Shown here piece after piece: positions 6,468 to 14,782 of a DNA stretch of 40,511 nt. The notes under the pieces were generated by a model. That model was not told where the DNA came from, ran no database searches, and saw only the letters and a program-made list of their open reading frames with translations. Every line of letters starts with the position of its first letter. The stretch's first letter is position 1. Source of the stretch: Parcubacteria group bacterium GW2011_GWF2_45_11 (lineage in GTDB: Bacteria; Patescibacteriota; Patescibacteriia; UBA1558; UBA10009). The stretch is from assembly GCA_001001205.1 (NCBI GenBank), contig LCKE01000002.1:1-40511 (forward strand), written 5' to 3'. The position numbers and the translations under genes are program-made.

Positions 6468-9098
6468 ATGAAAAAAAATTCCAAAAGCAAGAAACCAACT
6501 CCAGTGACGCCTAAAAAATCAAGTCCAAAAAACAAGGCGGTTTCGGACAAAAGCCTTTTTAGCAAAGACCAAAAATCCGCAGCTGCGCCGGCGCCCGCGG
6601 CTGTTTCAGCCGTGGCCGTCCCGGTCAAGCCCGGCCAGGCCAAAATTTTTGACAATAACCGCGGACAGATAGAAGTCCAGCCGATTGTTGATGAAATGAA
6701 AAGTTCCTACCTTGATTACGCCATGAGCGTTATCGTGGCCCGGGCTTTGCCAGACGTTAGAGACGGTTTAAAGCCTGTGCATCGGCGTATTTTGTATGCC
6801 ATGTGGAATGTCGGTTTAAAAGCCAACGCCAAATTCCGCAAATCGGCCACGGTCGTCGGCGAGGTCTTGGGCAAATACCATCCCCATGGCGACGCCGCTG
6901 TTTATGATTCCATGGTCAGAATGGCTCAGGATTTTGCCATGCGCTATCCCTTGGTTAACGGTCAGGGCAACTTTGGCTCCATGGACGGCGACCGGGCCGC
7001 GGCCATGAGATATACGGAAGCCAAGCTGGCAAAAATTTCCGAGGAGCTTCTGTTTGATTTGGAAAAAGACACGGTTGATTTTGTGCCTAATTATGACGGT
7101 TCGCAAAAAGAACCTCTGGTCTTGCCGGCCAAGCTCCCGAGCCTGCTCTTAAACGGTTCAGTAGGCATTGCCGTGGGCATGGCCACCAATATTCCGCCGC
7201 ATAACTTAAGCGAATTAATCGACGGCACCATTCATTTAATCGACCATCCCGGCGCGACCGTTGATGATTTGATGCAGTTTATCAAAGGCCCTGATTTTCC
7301 CACCGGCGCCACCGTCTTTGACATTAACGAAATCAAGTCCGCCTACGCCACCGGCAAGGGTGCTATTGTCATCAGGGCTAACGCCGAAATCGTTGAGTCC
7401 AAGGGTGGGACTTTTAAAATCATCGTTTCCGAAATTCCCTACCAGGTCAATAAGTCCGTGTTGTTGGAAAAAATCGCCGAGCTGGTTAAAGACAAAAAAC
7501 TGGACGGCATCCGGGATTTAAGGGATGAGTCCGATAAAGATGGCGTGAGAATCGTGGTGGAGCTTAAAAAAGACGCCTATCCCAAGAAAGTTTTGAACGC
7601 TTTATTCAAGCATACCCAGTTGCAGGACACTTTTCACGTGAATCTGTTGGCCTTAATTGACGGTCTCCAGCCGAAAGTTTTAACCTTAAAGATGGTTTTA
7701 GAGGAATACGTCAAACACCGGCAGGTTGTGGTTTTAAGAAGAACCCAGTTTGATTTGGACAAGGCCAAAGACCGGGCCCATATTTTGGAAGGCCTGGCCA
7801 AGGCTTTGGAGCATATAGACAAAATAATCGCCATGATCAAAAAATCCAAGGATAAAGAGGCGGCCAAGGATAATTTGATCAAGCAGTTTAAGTTTAGTGA
7901 ACGCCAGGCCGTGGCTATTTTGGAAATGAAGCTGCAGCAGCTGGCCAATCTGGAAAGATTACGGGTGGAAGAAGAGCTCAAGGAAAAGAGAAAGTTGATT
8001 AAAGAATTAAGCGAAATCATCAGCAGTTCCAAGAAAGTTTTAACCATCATTAAAGCGGAACTTACGGAGATTAAAGAAAAATACGGCGATGAGCGCAAGA
8101 CTAAAGTGGTCAAGTCGGCCGTGGGTCAGTTTACCACCGAAGATTTGATACCCAACGAACAAAGCATCATCATGTCCACCAAGGACGGCTACATCAAGCG
8201 TTTGCCGACAGATACTTTTAAAGTGCAAAGTCGCGGCGGCAAGGGCGTGATCGGCCAGACCACCAAAGAAGAGGATATGGTAGAGTTTATGTTTTCGGCC
8301 ATGACGCACGCCGATATTATGTTTTTTACCTCGCGCGGCCGCTTATTCCAGCTTAAGGCTTACGAAATTCCGCAAACCACTAGAACCGCCAAGGGACAGG
8401 CGATCGTCAATTTTTTACAGCTGGCGCCCGAAGAAAAGGTTTCGGCCATTTTATCCACTGAAGACATTTCCAATTATAAATATCTGGTGATGGTGACCAG
8501 GCAGGGCTTAATTAAAAAAGTCGCCATTGATAAGTTTCAAAACGTCCGACGCTCGGGTCTGATCGCCATTAAGCTAAAAGACGGCGACGCTTTGCAATGG
8601 GTCAAGCCTTCTACCGGCAAAGATAACGTTGTCCTGGTTTCGGCCCAGGGCCAGGCCATCCGATTTAAAGAGGAAGGCGTCAGGGCCATGGGCCGCGGCG
8701 CCGCCGGGGTGCGCGGTATTAAGTTCAAACAAAAGAGCGACGGCGTGGTCGGCATGGACATTTTGTATCAAGGCAAAGCCGGAACCGACGAACAATTGTT
8801 GGTGGTCATGGTCAACGGTTACGGTAAGCGTACGCCGCTCAAGGAATATAAAGTGCAGGGCCGGGGCGGGACCGGCATTAAAACCGCCACCGTGACCGAT
8901 AAAACCGGCAACATTGAATCAGCTTTTATCGTCAAGGCTAAACTGGCAAACGAGGATCTGATTATCATTTCCGACAAGGGCCAGGTCATCCGACTGCCGT
9001 TAAAGTCAGTCAACGTCATCGGCCGGGCCACCCAGGGCGTGAGATTAATGAGGTTTAAGGAAGCGGGTGATAACGTTGCCTCGGTGACTTTCATTTAA
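6468..9098 (+). CDS. gyrA: DNA gyrase subunit A
   Basis: The 876-aa protein is the breakage-reunion subunit of the type II topoisomerase that supercoils DNA, working with GyrB. The N-terminal catalytic region starts at about residue 72 ([20 protein letters not shown]). The catalytic tyrosine is Y182 in [10 protein letters not shown]. The coiled-coil segment runs about 430-545, followed by a six-blade C-terminal DNA-wrapping domain. The GyrA box reads QSRGGKG at 591-597 (usual QRRGGKG), which favours gyrase over ParC. Two features are unusual: a 65-70 residue Lys/Ser/Ala/Pro-rich N-terminal extension, and Ala143 at the position of E. coli Ser83 in the quinolone pocket. No gyrB lies nearby. A strong terminator follows at 9121. 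Confidence 0.96.
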   Translation: MKKNSKSKKPTPVTPKKSSPKNKAVSDKSLFSKDQKSAAAPAPAAVSAVAVPVKPGQAKIFDNNRGQIEVQPIVDEMKSSYLDYAMSVIVARALPDVRDGLKPVHRRILYAMWNVGLKANAKFRKSATVVGEVLGKYHPHGDAAVYDSMVRMAQDFAMRYPLVNGQGNFGSMDGDRAAAMRYTEAKLAKISEELLFDLEKDTVDFVPNYDGSQKEPLVLPAKLPSLLLNGSVGIAVGMATNIPPHNLSELIDGTIHLIDHPGATVDDLMQFIKGPDFPTGATVFDINEIKSAYATGKGAIVIRANAEIVESKGGTFKIIVSEIPYQVNKSVLLEKIAELVKDKKLDGIRDLRDESDKDGVRIVVELKKDAYPKKVLNALFKHTQLQDTFHVNLLALIDGLQPKVLTLKMVLEEYVKHRQVVVLRRTQFDLDKAKDRAHILEGLAKALEHIDKIIAMIKKSKDKEAAKDNLIKQFKFSERQAVAILEMKLQQLANLERLRVEEELKEKRKLIKELSEIISSSKKVLTIIKAELTEIKEKYGDERKTKVVKSAVGQFTTEDLIPNEQSIIMSTKDGYIKRLPTDTFKVQSRGGKGVIGQTTKEEDMVEFMFSAMTHADIMFFTSRGRLFQLKAYEIPQTTRTAKGQAIVNFLQLAPEEKVSAILSTEDISNYKYLVMVTRQGLIKKVAIDKFQNVRRSGLIAIKLKDGDALQWVKPSTGKDNVVLVSAQGQAIRFKEEGVRAMGRGAAGVRGIKFKQKSDGVVGMDILYQGKAGTDEQLLVVMVNGYGKRTPLKEYKVQGRGGTGIKTATVTDKTGNIESAFIVKAKLANEDLIIISDKGQVIRLPLKSVNVIGRATQGVRLMRFKEAGDNVASVTFI

Positions 9099-9120
9099 CT
9101 TAAAGTTTAGGTCAGTCAAA

Positions 9121-9147
9121 CAAGGTCCGGCTCCCGGATCTTGTTTT
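9121..9147 (+). terminator. Rho-independent terminator of gyrA
   Basis: CAAG-TCCGG pairs with CCGGA-CTTG around a CTC loop with one unpaired base per side, followed directly by TTTT. It lies 22 nt after the gyrA stop codon. Confidence 0.8.
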
Positions 9148-9214
9148 AATTAAAAACCTTTTAATTAAAAACCTTAATTAAAAACCTTAATTAAAAACCT
9201 TAATTAAAAACCTT
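9148..9214. repeat. Tandem repeat, five units of a 13-bp AT-rich motif
   Basis: The unit AATTAAAAACCTT occurs at 9148, 9163, 9176, 9189 and 9202; a TT separates the first two units. The array abuts the gyrA terminator and ends 75 bp before the NIF3 gene. Unit number could vary by slippage. An upstream AT-rich promoter element is possible but not shown. Confidence 0.9.
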
Positions 9215-9289
9215 GTCAGCCTGCTGATAACATGCTATGCTGAGGTACTATTATTCATCGTTACCCGTAACTTATAATTTATTACACCT

Positions 9290-10255
9290 ATGATGACAAT
9301 CAAGCAAATATACAACCTGGCCATTGAGCTCGGCATTAAAAACGATTTAAGGGGCCAAGCGATCATCAAGCGGAAGTTAAACCGTCTTAAAAAGCAGTAC
9401 GCGGAATTGAGCGAGGCCAAAAAAGCCGAATTTGATGCGGAAAAGCTAGCCAATCCTTTTTCTGATACCCGTTATTTTGGCGATCCTGACCAAAAGATTA
9501 AAAAAGTCATGGCCGGCATTGATATTGATACGGCCGAAATTTTGCTGGCTAAAGGGTTGAGTGATATTGATTTAGTCATCGCCCATCACCCTATCGGTTC
9601 GGCTTTAGCCGGCTTGCACGAAGTCATGGATTTGCAGGTGGAACTGATGGCCAAGTATGGCGTGCCGATCAACGTGGCGGAAAATTTAACTCACATCAGA
9701 ATGAGCGAGGTCAGCCGTGGCATTGCGCCGGTTAATCATTATAAAGTGGTGGACGCGGCCAGGCTGTTGAATCTGCCGGTGATGTGCGTGCATACCCCTT
9801 CGGACAATATGGTGGCCAATTTTCTAGATAAATACCTTAAGGCCAATAGACGTAAAATTGAAACCGTGGGCGACATTTTGGATTTATTGAAAAAGATTCC
9901 CGAATATAAAGAAGCCATCGCGCAAAAATCTGGGCCTCGACTCTTTTGCGGCAAGCCAGATCGTTACGTCGGCAAGATCGCTTTAACCGAAATCACCGGC
10001 GGCACCGAAGGCTCCAAAGAAATTTATCAGCATATCGCTCAGGCCGGCATCGGCACTATTGTGGGCATGCATATGAAAGAAGATAACCGCGAGGAAGCCG
10101 AAAAAGCCCATTTGAATATCGTCATCGCCGGCCACATGTCTTCCGATTCCATCGGTATGAATTTATTTCTGGATGAATTGGTTAAGCGGGGCATTGAGGT
10201 GGTGCCGTGTTCCGGGCTGATCAGGCATCCCCGGGTCAAGGGCCAGAAAAAATAA
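9290..10255 (+). CDS. NIF3 (NGG1p-interacting factor 3) family metal-binding protein
   Basis: This 321-aa protein belongs to the NIF3/DUF34 family, which binds two metal ions and is widespread but poorly understood. The family landmarks are seen: DLVIAHHPIG near residues 93-102 (metal-binding His pair), the Glu/Asn/His segment NVAENLTHIRMSE near 128-140, and VIAGHMSSDSIG near 280-291 at the second ligand site. The first 65 residues (KQIYNLAIELGIKNDLRGQ onwards) form a charged helical extension before the core domain. A TATAAT box at 9273-9278 would start transcription about 5 nt before the ATG. No function beyond metal binding should be assigned. Confidence 0.88.
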   Translation: MMTIKQIYNLAIELGIKNDLRGQAIIKRKLNRLKKQYAELSEAKKAEFDAEKLANPFSDTRYFGDPDQKIKKVMAGIDIDTAEILLAKGLSDIDLVIAHHPIGSALAGLHEVMDLQVELMAKYGVPINVAENLTHIRMSEVSRGIAPVNHYKVVDAARLLNLPVMCVHTPSDNMVANFLDKYLKANRRKIETVGDILDLLKKIPEYKEAIAQKSGPRLFCGKPDRYVGKIALTEITGGTEGSKEIYQHIAQAGIGTIVGMHMKEDNREEAEKAHLNIVIAGHMSSDSIGMNLFLDELVKRGIEVVPCSGLIRHPRVKGQKK

Positions 10256-10300
10256 TGTCTTCGTTGCGGCAGGCCGGATCGCGTGATCTGGTCTTTTGGT

Positions 10301-10329
10301 TTGTCATTTTTTTTAAATAGTGGTAAATT
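10301..10329 (+). promoter_or_regulatory. ruvB promoter giving a leaderless transcript
   Basis: TTGTCA at 10301-10306, a spacer of exactly 17 nt, and TAAATT at 10324-10329. The expected start of transcription is the A of the ruvB ATG at 10336 or within 1-2 nt. No Shine-Dalgarno site exists. Confidence 0.7.
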
Positions 10330-10335
10330 TTGATT

Positions 10336-11403
10336 ATGTCAGACAAAAAAATCATCATCTCTAAAGGTAATAATGCCGCCGCCGCGCCGTCAGCTTCTCT
10401 CAGGGCCGGGGTGGAGAAAGACGATAAGACTTTGGATTTAACCTTAAGGCCGGTAACGTTGTCGGAATATTTTGGCCAGCAAAAAATCAAGGATAATCTG
10501 GAGATTTTTATGAAAGCGGCCAGGCAACGGGGCGAGCCGATTGAACACGTGTTGTTATACGGACCGCCAGGTTTGGGCAAAACCACCTTAGCCCATATTA
10601 TCGCCAAAGAAATGCAGGTTAATATCCGGGTGACTTCCGGACCGGCCATTGAGCGGGCCGGCGATTTGGCGGCCATCCTGACCAATTTGCAGGACGGCGA
10701 GGTTTTATTTATTGATGAAATTCATCGTTTGAACAAAGTCATTGAAGAAGTCCTTTATCCGGCCATGGAAGATTACGCTTTGGACATTATCATCGGCAAA
10801 GGGCCTTCGGCCAGAACTTTGCGGCTGGATTTGCCCAAGTTTACCATCATCGGCGCTACCACCCGTTATAATTTACTGTCTTCGCCTTTAAGGGATCGTT
10901 TCGGCTCCACTTACCGTTTGGATTATTATAATCCCGGGGAAATTGAACAGATTATCAACCGGAGCGCCAAGATTCTGGCGGTTAAACTGGTTGAGGCCGC
11001 CGCTAAAAAGATCGCCCAGCGTTCACGCCTGACCCCCAGAATCGCCAATCGTCTGCTTAAGCGGGTTCGGGATTACGTTCAGGTTAAGGGCGACGGCGTT
11101 ATTAATGACCGGCTGGCTCAGGAAGCGCTGGCGCTGATGGACGTTGATCATCAGGGGCTGGAAGCTTTAGACCGGCGGATTTTGGAAAATATAATTGAAA
11201 AATTCAGCGGCGGCCCGGTCGGGCTGAATTCCATCGCCGCTTCGGTGCAGGAGGAAGAGGGCACGATTGAAGAAATTTATGAGCCTTATTTGCTGCAGTT
11301 GGGATTTTTAACTAGGACCCCCAGGGGCCGCGTGGTGACCGAACTGGGCTATAAGCATTTAGGGCTGGAAGCGCCGAAAGAATGGCAGAGTAAATTGATC
11401 TAA
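10336..11403 (+). CDS. ruvB: Holliday junction branch migration helicase RuvB
   Basis: This 355-aa AAA+ motor drives branch migration with RuvA. Walker A is GPPGLGKTT at residues 76-84 and Walker B DEIH at 127-130. Sensor 1 lies in [20 protein letters not shown], which also carries the arginine finger region, and the winged-helix C-terminal domain ends with [15 protein letters not shown] chose the ATG at 10336 because a good promoter places transcription initiation there; the upstream TTG adds only two residues. Residues about 14-30 ([20 protein letters not shown]) replace the usual N-terminus and derive from a repeat-like sequence (CTCTCAGGGC..GG). ruvA and ruvC are not next to it. Confidence 0.97.
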   Translation: MSDKKIIISKGNNAAAAPSASLRAGVEKDDKTLDLTLRPVTLSEYFGQQKIKDNLEIFMKAARQRGEPIEHVLLYGPPGLGKTTLAHIIAKEMQVNIRVTSGPAIERAGDLAAILTNLQDGEVLFIDEIHRLNKVIEEVLYPAMEDYALDIIIGKGPSARTLRLDLPKFTIIGATTRYNLLSSPLRDRFGSTYRLDYYNPGEIEQIINRSAKILAVKLVEAAAKKIAQRSRLTPRIANRLLKRVRDYVQVKGDGVINDRLAQEALALMDVDHQGLEALDRRILENIIEKFSGGPVGLNSIAASVQEEEGTIEEIYEPYLLQLGFLTRTPRGRVVTELGYKHLGLEAPKEWQSKLI

Positions 11404-11439
11404 CTCTGCGATCTTGGGTCCCGGTTTACCGGGCCGGAT

Positions 11440-11483
11440 AAAAAAACCACCTACCAGACGAAAGTGCGATGTCTGATGGTGGT
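11440..11483 (-). terminator. Strong minus-strand terminator overlapping a stop codon
   Basis: On the minus strand ACCACCATCAGAC (11483-11471) pairs with GTCTGGTAGGTGGT (11459-11446) and is followed by TTTTTTT. The right arm contains the TAG stop of the 56-aa membrane protein, so the last codons and the terminator share sequence. Confidence 0.85.
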
Positions 11484-11621
11484 GTATATAAAATAGGGCG
11501 GTCTGATGACCGCGCGGATGATCATGACTATCATGGAATAGTCACGACCGGCAATCACCAAATCCGCCACCAAGTGCATGGCTGACAGGCCCAAATAAAC
11601 CAGGCCGAATATTGTCAACAT
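11451..11621 (-). CDS. Small membrane protein (56 aa), unknown function
   Basis: The minus strand has ATG at 11621 preceded 3-4 nt away by a strong ribosome-binding site (GGAGGGA). The 56-codon frame starts MLTIFGLVYLGLSAMHLVAD and ends in TAG inside a perfect terminator hairpin. It has two hydrophobic stretches (residues 2-24 and 29-37) joined by AGRDY, and a basic C-terminus (TTIRHRTFVW). RBS, frame and terminator together make a complete transcription unit convergent to ruvB. I do not recognise the family. Confidence 0.75.
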   Translation of the reverse strand: MLTIFGLVYLGLSAMHLVADLVIAGRDYSMIVMIIRAVIRPPYFIYTTIRHRTFVW

Positions 11622-11699
11622 CTTCCCTCCATTGAATTTTAATCTGGGTTCAAGTTTAAGTCAGCCTAATATATAAAAGCATTTTTGTCAATTGTTTAA

Positions 11700-12248
11700 A
11701 TGAAAAATGTTAAAATGAAAAAGCTGTTATTACATGTTTGCTGCGGGCCCTGCGCCATTTACGCGGCTCAGAAATTAAGAGAGGATTACGTCGTAAGCCT
11801 GTTTTTTTATAACCCCAATATTTATCCGGCGGAGGAGTATTATCAGCGTTTTGCCGCTGTTAAAAAATGGGCCGAGCGCGCCGGCTTGGAATTAATTGAA
11901 GGCCTGTTTAATCAGGCTGACTGGTTTAAGTCGGTTCAGGGCTTAGAAAGGGAGCCGGAAGGCGGCGCCCGCTGTCCCCTGTGTTTTCAGCTACGCCTGA
12001 ATGAAGCCTGCCGCTACGCCCAAAATAATGGCTTTGACGCGGTCGCCTCCACTTTAACTAGCGGCCGGAATAAAAAGGCCGCCATTATAAATCCTATCGG
12101 CGTTCAGGCGGCCAGCCAGCATGGCCTGGCATTTATTGAAGCTGACTGGAAAAAGCAAGGCGGGCAGGAGCAATCCTGCCGTTTGGCCAAAGCAGAAGAA
12201 ATGTATCGCCAGCATTATTGCGGCTGCCAATTTAGCCTTAATCGCTGA
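11700..12248 (+). CDS. queH: Epoxyqueuosine reductase QueH
   Basis: This 182-aa protein matches the QueH (DUF208) family, which performs the last step of queuosine synthesis by reducing epoxyqueuosine at tRNA position 34. The paired cysteines are present: HVCCGPC at residues 12-18, RCPLCFQLR near 93-101 and HYCGCQFS near 172-179. Together they bind an iron-sulfur cluster and a second metal. The STLTSGRNKKAAIINPIG block is also typical. Translation may start at ATG 11700 or at ATG 11715 (MKKLLLHV); the sequence does not decide this. queA follows after 30 nt, so the two act in the same pathway and probably share a message. The unrelated QueG is not present here. Confidence 0.93.
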   Translation: MKNVKMKKLLLHVCCGPCAIYAAQKLREDYVVSLFFYNPNIYPAEEYYQRFAAVKKWAERAGLELIEGLFNQADWFKSVQGLEREPEGGARCPLCFQLRLNEACRYAQNNGFDAVASTLTSGRNKKAAIINPIGVQAASQHGLAFIEADWKKQGGQEQSCRLAKAEEMYRQHYCGCQFSLNR

Positions 12249-12278
12249 GATGATGGCCGCGGCCGTTTTTTATTTTTT

Positions 12279-13379
12279 ATGAAATTATCCGACTTTAATT
12301 ATCAATTGCCCCAAGAATTAATCGCTCAACAGCCGGCCAGGCCGAGGGATCATTCTCGACTGATGGTGCTTGACCGGCGGTCAAAAAAAATTGAGCATAA
12401 AGCCTTTTATAATATTGTAGATTATTTACGATCCGGCGATGTTTTGGTGCTGAATGATACCAAAGTTTTTCCGGCGAGATTGATTGGTTATCGTGAAAAA
12501 ACTGGCGGGCGAGTGGAAATATTTCTTTTAAAAAGAAGCAAATTAGAAACACCGGGAACCGGACAGGAACCGAAATTAAAAATAAAAAAGTCAAGGGAGA
12601 CATGGGAAGCACTCATAGGAAATCGCCGGAAAAGGGTTGGTCAAATAATCGTGTTTGCTAAAGGATTGAAATGCGAGATCATCGGGCAGGTTGATCAGTC
12701 GGTCTGGCTGGTGGAATTTAATAAGTCAGGCAGGGTCCTGGAGAGGCTAATTGATGAGTTAGGAGAAGTGCCGACGCCGCCTTACATAAAAGAACCAAAA
12801 AACAAAAGAACCAAAAAATTAAAATCAGATTACCAGACTGTCTACGCCAAGAACACCGGATCGGTGGCGGCGCCCACGGCCGGCTTTCATTTTACCGTCG
12901 CTTTGATTAATAAACTTAAAAAAAGAGGGGTACAATTTGAATTTGTAACACTACATGTTGGCCTGGGAACTTTTGCGCCGGTTAAAATCCAGAATATAAA
13001 GGAGCATAAGATGCACGCCGAATTTGCCGCGCTCTCTGCCTTAACGGCCAAAAGATTGAATCGGGCCAAAAAAGAAGGCCGGCGAATCATTGCGGTGGGC
13101 ACAACCTCCGTTAGAACTTTGGAAGCTTTTTGCGATAAAGCCAACAACCTCAAAGCCGGCCGCCGCTGGGTTGATATTTTTATTTATCCGGGCTATAAGT
13201 TTAAGGCGGTGGACGGATTAGTGACTAATTTTCATCTGCCAGAGTCAACCTTAATGATGCTGGTTTCGGCCTTTGCCCGCCCTCAGGCCGGGCATCAACT
13301 GATCAGCAAAGCGTATCAGTCGGCCGTCAAAGAGCGTTATCGCTTTTATTCTTTCGGCGACGCTATGTTTATTATATAG
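12279..13379 (+). CDS. queA: S-adenosylmethionine:tRNA ribosyltransferase-isomerase QueA
   Basis: This 366-aa protein transfers and isomerises the ribosyl part of AdoMet onto preQ1 in tRNA, making epoxyqueuosine for QueH. Typical QueA blocks are seen: FNYQLPQELIAQQPARPRDH at residues 5-24, VLVLNDTKVFPARL near 54-67, AAPTAGFHFT near 197-206, LHVGLGTFAPV near 225-235, and VGTTSVRTLE near 273-282. The LVTNFHLPESTLMMLVSAFA block lies near the end. Length is normal. It follows queH on the same strand. Residues 86-110 include a Lys-rich insertion (SKLETPGTGQEPKLKIKKS). The tgt gene that would supply the preQ1-tRNA is not in the window. Confidence 0.96.
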   Translation: MKLSDFNYQLPQELIAQQPARPRDHSRLMVLDRRSKKIEHKAFYNIVDYLRSGDVLVLNDTKVFPARLIGYREKTGGRVEIFLLKRSKLETPGTGQEPKLKIKKSRETWEALIGNRRKRVGQIIVFAKGLKCEIIGQVDQSVWLVEFNKSGRVLERLIDELGEVPTPPYIKEPKNKRTKKLKSDYQTVYAKNTGSVAAPTAGFHFTVALINKLKKRGVQFEFVTLHVGLGTFAPVKIQNIKEHKMHAEFAALSALTAKRLNRAKKEGRRIIAVGTTSVRTLEAFCDKANNLKAGRRWVDIFIYPGYKFKAVDGLVTNFHLPESTLMMLVSAFARPQAGHQLISKAYQSAVKERYRFYSFGDAMFII

Positions 13380-13439
13380 TAAATCACGCTAGATTTAGCC
13401 AACGGGCCATTAGTCTGACGTGTAAAAGTTAAATAATAT

Positions 13440-13949
13440 ATGGATTTAGGCACACATTTGTTTACCGGAGTGGTGGCCGCCAGTTTTTGGCCCGGCCTGG
13501 ATTTGCGGCAGAAAATTTTGGTGGTTTTATTTGCGATTTTGCCGGACAGCTTTGAATGGCTACATCAGCTGGCCAGAAAGCATTACGATAACGACGGTCA
13601 TTTAGTGGCTGAAGATTATAACCGCTTGTCCAAAAAGATTGAGGGCCATTGGTATTTATGGCCTTATAATTTTTTTCATAATCTTTTTGGACCGTTGATT
13701 TTTTTGGTCTGTTCAGTTTATTATAATTGGACTTTAGCGTACAGCCTGATGTGGTTATCACACTTATTATGGGATTTGCCTTCTCATAAGATTAAACTGG
13801 GTTTAAAATTGTGGTGGCCGTTTTATCAAAAGAGAATTCACGGTTTTTTTGACTGGTGGCTGGTAAAATTTTTTAGGGGCTGGGAACTTTTAGGCTATTG
13901 GGCTATTTTAACGATTATGTCCGTTATTTTAATTAGAAGTTTCTGGTAG
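13440..13949 (+). CDS. Membrane-bound YdjM/DUF457-like putative metal-dependent hydrolase
   Basis: This 169-aa protein has four or five hydrophobic segments and starts MDLGTHLFTGVVAASFWPGL. The pattern of an N-terminal Asp/His, then ILPDSFEWLHQLARKH, HNLFGPLIF and SHLLWDLPSHK resembles the LexA-regulated YdjM and DUF457 family of inner-membrane proteins with conserved Asp and His, often called metal-dependent hydrolases. Family membership is a pattern-based inference, and no substrate is known. It lies 60 bp after queA and ends before a terminator at 14035. Trp and Tyr are unusually frequent, with WW repeated. Confidence 0.6.
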   Translation: MDLGTHLFTGVVAASFWPGLDLRQKILVVLFAILPDSFEWLHQLARKHYDNDGHLVAEDYNRLSKKIEGHWYLWPYNFFHNLFGPLIFLVCSVYYNWTLAYSLMWLSHLLWDLPSHKIKLGLKLWWPFYQKRIHGFFDWWLVKFFRGWELLGYWAILTIMSVILIRSFW

Positions 13950-14034
13950 GCCATTGTTTATTCTAGAAGTTGCCCAGCGCAGGTTGCCTGATATAACAGC
14001 GGTATTTTAATTTTCGTCCGACATATTTTTTATA

Positions 14035-14080
14035 ACAAAAACCCTGCATTAGAAGCAGAGGTTTTTGTTTTTGTTTTTGT
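14035..14080 (+). terminator. Terminator of the YdjM-like gene, first hairpin of a hairpin run
   Basis: ACAAAAACCCTGC at 14035-14047 pairs with GCAG-A-GGTTTTTGT at 14054-14068 with a single bulged A. It is followed by a T-rich tract (TTTTTGTTTTTGT) on the plus strand. Confidence 0.7.
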
Positions 14081-14400
14081 CGAGCTTAAGCTCGATGGAG
14101 CAGTCGTTGTTAATGATTCGTTTAATGGATAGTCAAACGAATTTCCAAAGCTTGAAGCGTTTATGCTTTGGAAAAATATTAATCCCTTTTTATCTCCGCA
14201 CCACTTTTTGTCTCCATCAGGGATCATTAGAGACAAAAAGTGGTGCGGGACTTGATTGTTTGTCCTGGTTTTTTAGCCAAGACACAAGGTTGGTCAACGA
14301 GATGCTCGTTTAATTGTGCAAAGAACATTATTTCAAATCGATTTGTCGTTTTGAAATAATCTTTTTTGGCAATCAAAAAAGGCTATTCCATAAGATAGCC
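14079..14400. repeat. Array of consecutive unrelated hairpins
   Basis: After the terminator, nearly every base lies in an inverted repeat: a 16-bp palindrome at 14080-14095; 8-bp arms at 14116-14123/14135-14142; 10-bp arms at 14142-14151/14165-14174; 19-bp perfect arms at 14196-14214/14230-14248; imperfect arms at 14261-14268/14277-14284; 6-bp arms at 14296-14301/14305-14310; 11-bp arms at 14327-14337/14350-14360; 8-bp arms at 14361-14368/14374-14381; and 6-bp arms at 14381-14386/14395-14400. The stems differ in sequence from each other. No open reading frame uses the region convincingly. The last hairpin doubles as a minus-strand terminator. Confidence 0.85.
14375..14400 (-). terminator. Terminator overlapping the end of the 94-aa membrane gene
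   Basis: Read on the minus strand, GGCTAT (14400-14395) pairs with ATAGCC (14386-14381) and is followed by six T (14380-14375). The gene's TAG lies in the right arm. Confidence 0.75.
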
Positions 14401-14667
14401 ATCCTCTAGCAAATTGGTGGTTTGATTTTGCTTAATCTCTTGCGGCAGTTCAGGCAGAGTTTCCGCTTCAACCCGGTGGGACTGTTCAAATGATTGTGAG
14501 GCTAGAGTCATCAATTCAGCGGCGCCGATAACAATCAGGAAACAGATCACTAGATACAAAAAAATGTGCGTTTTTTTATTTTTCATTTTTATTTTTGTTG
14601 AGCTAAGCTCGATTTGTCTGGCTTTAGCTGGATTTGGCCCAGACAGACTTTTTGTTTTTAGGGGCAT
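14383..14667 (-). CDS. Small single-span membrane protein of unknown function
   Basis: This 94-aa frame has one transmembrane helix (FLYLVICFLIVIGAAELM) after a basic N-terminus and a polar acidic C-terminus that would be outside. ATG at 14667 has AGAAGG 8 nt upstream; an internal ATG 27 codons later (MKNKKTHIFLYL) has no ribosome-binding site but gives a more usual N-terminus. The first 27 codons contain two inverted repeats, one resembling the palindrome at 14080. The stop codon sits in a terminator: GGCTAT pairs with ATAGCC and is followed by TTTTTT on the minus strand. I do not recognise the family. Confidence 0.6.
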   Translation of the reverse strand: MPLKTKSLSGPNPAKARQIELSSTKIKMKNKKTHIFLYLVICFLIVIGAAELMTLASQSFEQSHRVEAETLPELPQEIKQNQTTNLLEDGYLME

Positions 14668-14718
14668 TTTTAATGCCTTCTAAAGATAGTTTAGCATATT
14701 TTTTTAGGTTTGTCAATT

Positions 14719-14753
14719 AAAAAAAGGCCGGTCATTTTCTTGACGGGCCTTTT
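14719..14753 (-). terminator. Terminator of the CARDB/Kazal surface protein gene
   Basis: On the minus strand AAAAGGCC-C-GTCA pairs with TGAC-C-GGCCTTTT around AGAAAA, with one C opposite C, and the right arm runs into seven T. It starts 30 nt after the stop codon at 14783. Confidence 0.85.
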
Positions 14754-14782
14754 ATGTTTAAATTTTCCCAGTTAAACTCCAT

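Noticed and set aside
7634-8309. Antisense ORFs of 90-160 codons inside gyrA
   Set aside because: They are shadows of the gyrA frame caused by its codon use. Hydrophobic Ser/Leu-rich translations with no recognisable motif; the same holds for antisense ORFs in rny, ychF, rnj and glyA.
12249-12275. Terminator between queH and queA (GGCCGCGGCC then T-run)
   Set aside because: The palindrome has no room for a loop beyond a 3-bp stem. It may be a weak attenuator at most, and the two genes are probably co-transcribed.
14030-14313. Overlapping short ORFs on both strands in the hairpin array
   Set aside because: They are low-complexity products of inverted repeats, have no ribosome-binding sites, and mirror each other on opposite strands.
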